From a bacterium (GTDB lineage: Bacteria > Desulfobacterota > Desulfocorpusculales > Desulfocorpusculum): a stretch of 64,000 nt of DNA. Below the pieces are notes generated by a model, which saw only the letters and a program-made list of their open reading frames with translations, was not told where the DNA came from and searched no databases. How positions within the stretch are numbered: position 1 is the stretch's first letter; each line of letters starts with the position of its first letter. The DNA lies in the NCBI GenBank assembly GCA_037481695.1, contig JBBFLE010000005.1, forward strand, positions 202,044 through 266,043. Direction: 5' to 3'. Positions 54,281-61,778 of the stretch are shown here, in pieces. A program made the position numbers and the translations under genes.

Positions 54281-54910
54281 ATGGCCGTATTGTTGCATAT
54301 TCAGGCATCCCCAAGGGAGAGATCCCATTCCAAGGCCGTTGCAGATATTTTTCTGGAGGCTTACCAAAAGATCAATCCACAGGATTCTGTAAGGAGCATG
54401 GATCTATTCAAGTTGGAGCTGCCTGCTTTTGACGGGCTTGTTCTACAGGCCAAGTACAACATACTACATGGCCAAGCTCACAGCCCACAGGAGCTGGAAG
54501 CTTGGAGCAAGGTGGAGAGGCTCATAGAAGATTTCAAGTCAGCCGACAAGTATGTTTGGTCTCTTCCCATGTGGAACTTCGGTATTCCTTACAGGCTCAA
54601 GCACTACCTGGACATACTCGTGCAGCCTGGTTACACATTTTCCTATTCCCCTCAGGAAGGTTACAGGGGTCTGGTCTGCGGCAAGCCAGCAATACTCATC
54701 TGCGCGAGGGGAGGTGCATATGGTTCCCCAGCAGGAGCCAGCAGCATGGATTTCCAGCTGCCTTATATGGAACTGATTCTCGGGTTCATGGGTTTCCAGA
54801 ACACACGCAAGATATTAATAGAGCCAACCCTTCAAGGAGGGCCTGAGGCCGCCCAGAAGGCAAGGCAGCAGGCCATAGAGTTGGCCAGGCATATGGCAAT
54901 GGAGTTTTGA
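54281..54910 (+). CDS. azoR: FMN-dependent NADH-azoreductase-like flavodoxin-fold oxidoreductase
   Basis: A 209-residue flavoprotein of the AzoR/NQO family that reduces quinones, azo dyes or similar compounds with NAD(P)H. LLHIQASPRERSHSKAVADIFLEAY is the FMN phosphate loop, LPMWNFGIPYRLKHYLDILVQPGYTF the flavin-binding segment, and ICARGGAYGSPAG the isoalloxazine loop. The ATG at 54281 follows GGGGGTCGAG. It converges with the rhodanese-like gene, 12 bp apart. Confidence 0.93.
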   Translation: MAVLLHIQASPRERSHSKAVADIFLEAYQKINPQDSVRSMDLFKLELPAFDGLVLQAKYNILHGQAHSPQELEAWSKVERLIEDFKSADKYVWSLPMWNFGIPYRLKHYLDILVQPGYTFSYSPQEGYRGLVCGKPAILICARGGAYGSPAGASSMDFQLPYMELILGFMGFQNTRKILIEPTLQGGPEAAQKARQQAIELARHMAMEF

Positions 54911-54922
54911 GAGCTCATGAGT

Positions 54923-55333
54923 TTACCTGGGCTCCACCGGGTAACCTCCCTCCAGCCAGCCACGCCAACCGGTCTTAAGGGCGTAAACTTTGGGGAATCC
55001 CATGGCCAGCATCTGCCGTGCCACACTGGCACTGGTGCCTTCGCTGGGTCAGGCGCAGTAAAGCACGAAGGTCTTCTCCTTGGGATAGTTCGAGGCCCAT
55101 TTTCCAACCAGCCCAGGATCCTCACGCACTGCCCCAAGTATCTTCTTGTCGCTGGATTTCCAGTCCGCCTCGGCCCGAACATCCAACACGATGAGATCTG
55201 GCTGGCCCAGCCTGGATGCCAGCTCGCCTGGGGTGATCCTTGGGACCTCCTGGGCCTTAAGGCTTGAGACCAAGCCAAGAACAATGAAGAAACAACCACT
55301 CAAGGCGATCCCGTATCTCATGTTTTTTTTCAT
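54923..55333 (-). CDS. Rhodanese-like sulfurtransferase with in-frame UGA (probable selenocysteine)
   Basis: Exported rhodanese domain of 136 residues when the UGA at 55049-55051 is read through. The N-terminus has a signal (GIALSGCFFIVLGLVSSLKAQ), then ITPGELASRLGQPDLIVLDVRAEADW and KEKTFVLYCA. The UGA comes next and is followed in the same frame by PSEGTSASVARQMLAMGF and KVYALKTGWRGWLEGGYP, the normal rhodanese C-terminal half, until a TAA at 54923. The UGA sits where rhodaneses of the YCACP type have the catalytic cysteine, and a SECIS-like hairpin follows. Selenocysteine insertion is the simplest reading. A nonsense mutation would be the alternative, but conservation downstream argues against decay. 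Confidence 0.8.
55018..55032 (-). promoter_or_regulatory. Bacterial SECIS-like hairpin downstream of the UGA
   Basis: On the minus strand GTGCC (55032-55028) and GGCAC (55022-55018) form a perfect five-pair stem with loop AGTGT. The apical loop begins 21 bases after the UGA and has G as its second base, matching the general rule for bacterial SECIS elements (short loop with a G in its first two bases, about 16-37 bases from the UGA). Confidence 0.6.
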
Positions 55334-55836
55334 CTGGATTCCCCTTTCGTTGAAAGGCGCTCCTTGGGGAGCCAGCCCAAAGGGCTTCTAGAGAACAAAT
55401 AGCTTGGATCCCACCCCTTATTATACAGCTTAGCTCCCATTATTCAGGATGAGTGGATGATTCGAGCTAAGTTCACGATATCTTAGTATAAGCCCTTTAA
55501 ACACAAATGCAGCCTGATTTTGCCTGTCTTTTTTTGGGGGCACGTTTAGAGCTTAAAATAACCGGACATGCAAGGGGGTTGGGCGCAGCTCCCAACCTCA
55601 ACTGATCCTGCTAAATGTCTTGTGTTAGTTTCAGTTTGTTTTTGAAGGCCAGGCCCTTTGCCCTTAGGAGATTCTCCTCTTCAATCAAGGAGGTTTTCCA
55701 ATTGACTACTGCTCCAACAGCCCGTGCCAACTCTGCAGCGTGGCATGAAGAAGTTCAGTCCTATTGACTTGGTATTTTTTGGTGTGATAAAAGCCTTCGG
55801 GTAATTTTTCACCAGACAAATCGGCAAGAGGCTTTC
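55334..55836 (+). promoter_or_regulatory. Intergenic region with candidate promoter of the TRAP transporter operon
   Basis: No gene is seen. TTGACT (55764-55769) with an A/T-rich stretch ATAAAA at 55787-55792 (17-base spacer) is a plausible promoter about 45 bp before the TRAP start. Further upstream CTTAGCTC (55429-55436) and GAGCTAAG (55464-55471) are a perfect eight-base inverted repeat with a 27-base gap; its role is unknown. Confidence 0.45.
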
Positions 55837-57897
55837 ATGGAGAGAAGTGTTAAGTCCTTCACCCACTTTGTTCTTATAGTAGCCAGCGTATTTAGCCTCT
55901 ACTGGGTGATCCACCCCCATACACCCTTATCCCAAAAAAACATTTTGATATTGGACATTACCCAGGTCAGTAGAGGCACTCATGTTTTTTTTCTTCTCTT
56001 TGCCGGGTTTCTGATATCCTTTACCAGGCCCAAGGGTACAAGGGGAATAGGCGGATATATCTTCTTGCTTTTGTCCTTGGTTCCCCTTTGGGCATATCTG
56101 AACCTGAGGATCAGCGCGGAATATAAGGCCTTTGGCGCCCTCTTTTGGCTTGTTGCGGTTGTGCCCACCTTCGCACCGGGTTTGCGGAAATGGGCAGACC
56201 TGGTTGGTGCAGCCCTCTCCATAGTCCCCTACGCTTACCAGCTCATGATGTTTGAAACGCTTATTGAAAGGGCCATGTATCCTGAGCCCATGGACCTGGT
56301 GATGGGCTTTGGCATGGTCTATTTGGTATTGGGGGCTGTGCTGAGGGTGACTGGTCCTGTGTTGCCAATATTGGTTATGATCTTCTTTTCCTATGACCTC
56401 CACGGCAGGATCTTCCCTGGGGTGTTTTCCCACGCTCCTTTCCCCATGGATCTATTGTTGGGCAAGCTCTATTGCGAGACCGAGGCAGGACTCTTTGGCC
56501 TCATTACAGGCGTCTCCATGAAGTACCTGGTGTTTTTCACCATTCTGGGCGGTATAGTCAGTGCTTTGAACCTGGGCAAGATCGTGGCCAACATTGCCTC
56601 TGTGGTAGTTGGAAGAAGCCCGGATTCGCCTGCAAGGGTCACTTCCATCTCGGCCGTTTTTATGGGAATGTTCAGCGGCTCTGGTGCAGCAGACACACAG
56701 TTTGTAAGCACTCTTGCAAAGCCCATGTTCCAAAGAGCATGTTACGACAGGTATGTGGCTGCCGGTGTTGCGGCCACTGCCGGAACCATTGCCATGGTCA
56801 CCCCTCCCATCCTGGGCTCAATGGCATTCATAATGGTAGAAATTCTGAACATCCCCTATCTATGGGTTTGCATAATGGCCATTGGGCCTATGGTAATGTA
56901 TCTACTGGCAATACTGGCATATAACTGGTTTTACACCCGCAAGATGGGTCTGCAGCCAGTGGATCCAGGCGAGAACCTCAACAAGAAATATGTGATGAGG
57001 TATCTGTATATCTTTGTTCCGCTGTTGGTAATAATAGCCTTTATATATCTTGGCTATCCTGTAAATCTGGCGGTGACCGTAGCTATAGTCTTGTTTGTGA
57101 TATTCGCATATCTTGACAAGACACTAAGACCTGATTCCTTCAAGAGAATTCTAAACGGGCTGGCCGAGGGTTTTTCCCATCTTATTCCCATTGGGGTCGC
57201 TGTTGTAACAGCAAATGTCATAATGACGCTAATGGTTCTGACAGGACTTCCAAGCAAGTTTTCCCAATTTCTGTTGCAGTTGTCGGCCCATAGTCTATTT
57301 ATTGCGACATTTTTTGCAGCACTGTTTACTTTGATAATGGGAATGGGAGTGCCGCCTACTGCCACCTATGTCATTGCATCCTCCCTCACCGCCCCTGCCA
57401 TACACCAGGTGGCTGTAGCCAACAACATACCATCAGAAGCTGCGCTTTTGACTACGCACATGTTTCTCATGTACTACGCCATTCTTGCTGATGTCACGCC
57501 ACCTGTAGCCCTGTCTGCCTATGCCGCTGCATCCGTGTTCAACACTCACCCATTGAGGACGGGTTTGTATGCCGGGAAGGTGGCATTGCCCAAGTATATT
57601 TTCGGCTTTTCTTTCATCTTGTCATATTCGGGCTCCGCACTATTGATCATGCCCATGTTAATAGAGAGAGGGCTTTCAGGTAGTATCTTGGAGATAGTGG
57701 CAAGGTTTGTAGTGGTTGGGATTGCGGTGGTCTTGCTATCATCGGGGACAGTTGGATACTTTCGCAGAAGTTTCAATAGATGGGAGTCATTAGCCCTGAT
57801 CATTTTATCTCTGGGCATCTTTTACCCCGACTATATGGTGAATGTTATCTGTTTCATACCTTGCCTGTGGTTCATGAGAAAGGGGAGAAATGCCTAG
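55837..57897 (+). CDS. TRAP transporter fused permease (4TM/12TM), TAXI type
   Basis: Secondary transporter permease of 686 residues in which the small (DctQ-like) and large (DctM-like) membrane subunits are one chain, as in TAXI-TRAP systems. The DctM part has the typical FMGMFSGSGAADTQFVSTLAKPMF near residue 285, a GVAATAGTIAMVTPPILGSMAF segment, and ILADVTPPVALSAYAAA in the second half. About 17-18 hydrophobic helices are visible. The transport is probably sodium- or proton-driven. AGAGG lies five bases before the ATG. The binding protein gene follows directly, so the pair forms a complete transporter; the substrate is not predictable. Confidence 0.95.
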   Translation: MERSVKSFTHFVLIVASVFSLYWVIHPHTPLSQKNILILDITQVSRGTHVFFLLFAGFLISFTRPKGTRGIGGYIFLLLSLVPLWAYLNLRISAEYKAFGALFWLVAVVPTFAPGLRKWADLVGAALSIVPYAYQLMMFETLIERAMYPEPMDLVMGFGMVYLVLGAVLRVTGPVLPILVMIFFSYDLHGRIFPGVFSHAPFPMDLLLGKLYCETEAGLFGLITGVSMKYLVFFTILGGIVSALNLGKIVANIASVVVGRSPDSPARVTSISAVFMGMFSGSGAADTQFVSTLAKPMFQRACYDRYVAAGVAATAGTIAMVTPPILGSMAFIMVEILNIPYLWVCIMAIGPMVMYLLAILAYNWFYTRKMGLQPVDPGENLNKKYVMRYLYIFVPLLVIIAFIYLGYPVNLAVTVAIVLFVIFAYLDKTLRPDSFKRILNGLAEGFSHLIPIGVAVVTANVIMTLMVLTGLPSKFSQFLLQLSAHSLFIATFFAALFTLIMGMGVPPTATYVIASSLTAPAIHQVAVANNIPSEAALLTTHMFLMYYAILADVTPPVALSAYAAASVFNTHPLRTGLYAGKVALPKYIFGFSFILSYSGSALLIMPMLIERGLSGSILEIVARFVVVGIAVVLLSSGTVGYFRRSFNRWESLALIILSLGIFYPDYMVNVICFIPCLWFMRKGRNA

Positions 57898-57989
57898 ACT
57901 CCATTGAAAGGGGTGATTCCAGGAGCAGAAAGAAGAAAGTAAATGTAACAGGCTTTCATCTTAGAACTCTCAAGGAAAGGAGGAAGGTG

Positions 57990-58988
57990 ATGAGGAAATC
58001 CATAGCAGCTTCAGTGATCGTATTGCTTTGTTTAGGGGTTGCCCAGGCACAGGACAAGAAGATAAGCCTCATGGTGGCAACCGGAGGGCTAGGGGGAGTC
58101 TATTACTACTATGGTACGACTGTGGCAGAGATAATCTCCAAGACAACTGGCTATGAAGCTACAGCTATACAAACCGCTGCCTCTGTTGACAATATCATGC
58201 TCATCCAAAAGAGGACCGACCCCAAGGCCAATATCTACTACCTGGGCCTCATACTGCCTGACTCGGCCATATTGGCATTCAAAGGCGAGCATGAGAAGTT
58301 CAAGGCAAGCCCGGCCAAGGACTTGCGCATACTATGGGCAATGTACTCCAACTACATACACATAGTTACAAAGGCCGACTCAGGCATAAAGAAGCTCTCT
58401 GACCTAAAAGGCAAGAGGGTATCCACTGGTGCCCCTGGTTCAGGTACAGAGGTGGAGGCCTTCATGATCTTGGAGGCTGGTGGTGTAAAAGTAGCTGACC
58501 TTGCAAAACAGGAAAGGCTTGGAGCAGCAGAGTCCGCAGAAGCCCTGGCAAGCGGGACCATTGATGCCTACTTCTGGTCAGGAGGCCTTCCCACGGCCTC
58601 CATCACGGAATTGGCAACCACCCTGTCCAGAAAAGGGGCAAAACTGGCAATGGTAACCCTCAAGCCGGATGAGGATGTGGTGAAAAACATTCATGCCAAG
58701 TACCCTGGCGTATGCGAGCCAGGAGTCATCCCCAAGTCCGTGTACAATACCGATGAGGATACCCCAACCTTGGTCTTCTGGAACCTTTTCATGTGCAGTG
58801 AAGCCCTGCCTGAGGCTGCGGCATACAACATCACCAAGGCTGTGTTCACGAATCTCAGCCAGCTCCACAATGCTGTGAAGCCATCCAAAGAAACGACCCT
58901 GGAAAATGCGGTGAAATTTCTAACCGGTGCGATCCCCTATCATCCAGGTGCAGTCAAGTATTTCAAAGAGGCTGGGGCAATCAAGTAG
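57990..58988 (+). CDS. TAXI-family TRAP transporter solute-binding protein
   Basis: Periplasmic binding protein of 332 residues. The signal peptide MRKSIAASVIVLLCLGVAQA is removed, then ISLMVATGGLGGVYYYYGTTVAEIISK matches the TAXI N-terminus, followed by KKLSDLKGKRVSTGAPGSGTEVEA and SGTIDAYFWSGGLPTASITEL, the family's ligand-binding pieces. TAXI ligands include glutamate, glutamine and other carboxylates, but most are unknown. The ATG at 57990 has AGGAGGAAGGTG upstream. A strong terminator follows the stop. Confidence 0.94.
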   Translation: MRKSIAASVIVLLCLGVAQAQDKKISLMVATGGLGGVYYYYGTTVAEIISKTTGYEATAIQTAASVDNIMLIQKRTDPKANIYYLGLILPDSAILAFKGEHEKFKASPAKDLRILWAMYSNYIHIVTKADSGIKKLSDLKGKRVSTGAPGSGTEVEAFMILEAGGVKVADLAKQERLGAAESAEALASGTIDAYFWSGGLPTASITELATTLSRKGAKLAMVTLKPDEDVVKNIHAKYPGVCEPGVIPKSVYNTDEDTPTLVFWNLFMCSEALPEAAAYNITKAVFTNLSQLHNAVKPSKETTLENAVKFLTGAIPYHPGAVKYFKEAGAIK

Positions 58989-59004
58989 AGGGAGCCATTG
59001 GACT

Positions 59005-59034
59005 GAACAGGAGGGGGTTTTTCCCCTCCTGTTC
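59005..59034. terminator. Strong hairpin terminator after the TRAP-TAXI operon
   Basis: GAACAGGAGGGG (59005-59016) and CCCCTCCTGTTC (59023-59034) are perfect 12-base complements with loop GTTTTT, followed by ATTTTT. It lies 17 bp after the binding-protein stop and is a textbook intrinsic terminator. Confidence 0.92.
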
Positions 59035-59061
59035 ATTTTTGGGTTCTGCCCTTTTTTGTGA

Positions 59062-59493
59062 ATGAATAATTACCTTGAATTCTTGGCAGGTCGAAAGACA
59101 AAGAAAACGATTATTTTGGTGGTATTGTTTTTCCTTTCCATTTTCTTTGTTTTGGCAATAAGACTTGTTAATGTTGTAACCAACAGCGAAAACAAAGTTC
59201 ATTTTCTATTATTTTTCCAAGAGATTGAAGTGAGTTTCACTAATTCGGTGACCAACAGGCCAGTTAAGATCGTATTCAAACCTTTGTGGAGGTTTTCACA
59301 ATTCAAGGCAATTACAGATTCTGAGACCGGTTCCTACTACACTCTTGGCACTTATGATTGGAACACCGTGCTTGCCAGGGAAAACCAGGCTAGGCTTATA
59401 TATTGTTCCATCTCAGGTATCAGGGTGAAGGTCGGTGGGAGTTTGTATGATACTAATGGATCTTGTATTACGGTCAGGACAATTTGGCCGTAA
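59062..59493 (+). CDS. Small membrane-anchored hypothetical protein
   Basis: A 143-residue protein with one strong N-terminal helix (TIILVVLFFLSIFFVLAIRLV) preceded by lysines, so the rest is probably outside the cytoplasm. The outer part is beta-rich (KVHFLLFFQEIEVSFTN, RPVKIVFKPLW, SYYTLGTYDWNTVL) with two cysteines. No family is recognised. No good ribosome site is seen before the ATG. Its base composition is clearly less GC-rich than the preceding genes. Confidence 0.5.
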   Translation: MNNYLEFLAGRKTKKTIILVVLFFLSIFFVLAIRLVNVVTNSENKVHFLLFFQEIEVSFTNSVTNRPVKIVFKPLWRFSQFKAITDSETGSYYTLGTYDWNTVLARENQARLIYCSISGIRVKVGGSLYDTNGSCITVRTIWP

Positions 59494-59682
59494 TATATCT
59501 GAGTGGGATTTAATGCGTATGGCAAGGTGAGCAATCCTCTAATCTGCGCTTTTGAAGAATTGGTGAATGTGGGTTGTGTAGTCTCATGATCTCTGTGTGC
59601 TCCACCGCCAGGTGTAATGCCCTCATGTGGATACCCGGCTGGGAGTTCACAGATACCCCCCAAAAAAAACTTCACCTGGATG

Positions 59683-60420
59683 TTATGTGCCAGCTAGGTA
59701 CTCTTCCACCCATGGAACCATCTCCATGAAGTTTGCGTCTTGGGGTTGGTCGGATGTGCCGATGCGATGGTGGATGTGAATGCCCCTTTGAGCGCAATAC
59801 TTTTCCAGAGAGGGTTTGGGACGGCTGGCTATGATCAGCGCCTTTACGCTGGCAGCCCAGACAAAATGCGGGCCGTCACCGCCGCTGTCTCCCATGACCA
59901 TGATGCGGCCAGCCGGTATTCCATACTTTTGGGCCACGGTGGCGGAATTGGCGGCTTTGTCCTGGATTTCCCTTAGGGGGAGGAAGACCTCAGGGTCTGT
60001 GGGGCCCTGGGGGTAGCTGATTAAGGGATGGGCGGAGAGGGCCGTGATCCTGGGAAGCCACCCCCTGGCCAGGACACGCTGGGTGTAGCCCCTCATGCCC
60101 GTGGTGTTGATCATGAAGAGGATATCCTGTTCCTGGCACCAACGGATGAAATCTGCGGCACCTGGATATGTTTCATAGCAGGCTTCCAGGTACGAGTCCA
60201 TCATGGTTTCTGTGACCGGCCCTGGCATGAGCTCTTGGATCTGGCCAATGGCTTGGCCCAGGGATATGGCGTTGGAGGTGTACTGGCGAAAAACCTTTAT
60301 CAGAGGTTCCTTGAGGGCAGGGTAGCTGAAAAAGATGCAGTCAAATGGCCCGCTTGGGGCCAGACATTCGCTCCAATCCGAGGAAAACAAGGCGCGATAT
60401 TTCTTGGGACTTGGGGACAT
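59683..60420 (-). CDS. HAD-like hydrolase
   Basis: Haloacid-dehalogenase-fold hydrolase of 245 residues. Motif I appears as FSSDWSECLAPSG (the nucleophile is expected in the SDWS stretch, not the canonical DxD), motif II as FMINTTGM, and motif IV as MVMGDSGGDGPHF with two acidic residues. The single-Asp motif I is unusual, so activity may be altered. Phosphatase or phosphonatase substrates are unknown. AAAGGAG lies six bases before the ATG. Upstream is a 1.36 kb non-coding stretch. Confidence 0.75.
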   Translation of the reverse strand: MSPSPKKYRALFSSDWSECLAPSGPFDCIFFSYPALKEPLIKVFRQYTSNAISLGQAIGQIQELMPGPVTETMMDSYLEACYETYPGAADFIRWCQEQDILFMINTTGMRGYTQRVLARGWLPRITALSAHPLISYPQGPTDPEVFLPLREIQDKAANSATVAQKYGIPAGRIMVMGDSGGDGPHFVWAASVKALIIASRPKPSLEKYCAQRGIHIHHRIGTSDQPQDANFMEMVPWVEEYLAGT

Positions 60421-61778
60421 TGCTTACTCCTTTACATGGAAAAATGCTGGTATAAAATGGCAAAAACCTATCAAAAGTCAAGATAAGTTCGTAAGCTTTT
60501 GTCTCTACTTTTTTTGTCAAATGTGGCAGATTCATTGCTTTCAACGCTATGCAGAAAAGGAGCCTATGTCCAGTCTACATCCAAGTTGTTTTGGTTTTGT
60601 ATTACTTGTATGTTTCAGGGGCTCCCAAGGGATCAAGAAAAGAAAGCAAAGAATCCTTCTTTTCTGGAGAAAAGAGCGCTTGATGCATCCCAAGCTCAGC
60701 CTGGGCTCATCCCTTGGCATAGCAAAGCTGGCCACTGCGGCGTCGGCAAATTTACATTTTCGATCTGGCCAGTAATGATAGTGATTCAAATAGGATAGGC
60801 AGAATTCAAAAATATTGGCCTCAAAATCCGTCGAAAATCTTTACAATTTTTTCAATTTACAAATGATCAATTTTAGTGACGGATGGGTCCTGAAATTTTT
60901 TAGTTAAATAAATTCAAGGTGATATGTACTGGATGCCTTTATTATGTCTGACATGGAACGTATCTTGCTTAACGCCTAATGGGTAATTTGCGAAAATCTG
61001 GGGCTGAGGGCAAAACCCCTCCTCAGTTCAGGGCCTAAGACCCCAGGACCCTCTATGACAAGGGATACCTGATGAATTCAAGGCAATTGTTGAAATCATG
61101 AATTTGGTTCGTCTCATGGGAATTAGTTAACCAATCTACCCAGTAAAATGCTTTGTGTCTGGCCCATTACGAGGGCCATGCTGGCAACTATCGACAATAC
61201 TCAACACAATTTGTTTGGGGCAAGTTTTTTTACAGTTTTGTCTGCTGCGGTCAGCGGCACCAGAGACTGGGCCGCTGGGGGGGTGCGGTCTTACTGCTAG
61301 CTCGGAGCCCCAGCTCCAGTGGTGCTAGTCAGGTTTTGGTTGCCATGAGTCTCTTCGGGGCACATCAACAAGCCTCGGCACTTGCCCAAAAGAGGCTTCT
61401 GCAATCAGCGGCAGGCCACGCACGCATTGCCAAGCCAAATAATCCAGAGCACCTCTACCCGTCACCAAGAGCCAGAGAATCTACCCGCCTCATAGAGGCC
61501 TTAAGCTTCATTGAGAAAAGCCATTTGTTTCGAAAGCAACCTACTAATCCATATAGAGAGACCCGGGTCAGGGGAAGGATGAGCGGCCACGAACGTTTCG
61601 CTTACCCTGCTTCCCTCGAAGGGTTTGGTACTCTTGTGATGGGCAAACCTCCTACGGCCAAGGGGAGGAAAGATGATGATGGACAAGAGCTTGGCAGGAG
61701 GGGTTTTAGATCAGAAGAACCGTCTCGACAAAAGGGGCAGGGCGCAGGGGATTGGCACAGATGACAGGCGGAAAGAAT
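60421..61778. other. 1.36 kb stretch without a convincing gene
   Basis: The first 700 bases are A/T-rich, with CTGAGG/CCTCAG inverted repeats near 61005-61026. The second half (61153-61764) has a 203-codon open frame on the plus strand whose product is rich in Arg, Gly and Ser, without recognisable domains. It could be a decayed element, a structured RNA or leader of the next gene, or a lineage-specific gene. I see no tRNA, integrase or transposase pattern. Confidence 0.3.

Noticed and set aside
55049..55333. A truncated 94-residue rhodanese pseudogene
   Set aside because: The frame continues with a well-conserved C-terminal half after the UGA and a SECIS-like hairpin is present, so read-through as selenocysteine is more likely than decay.
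61153..61764. A 203-codon plus-strand open frame before the PKD-domain gene
   Set aside because: Its product is Arg/Gly/Ser-rich, has no recognisable domain or good ribosome site, and the next gene starts just after it. I list the stretch as unexplained instead of as a gene.
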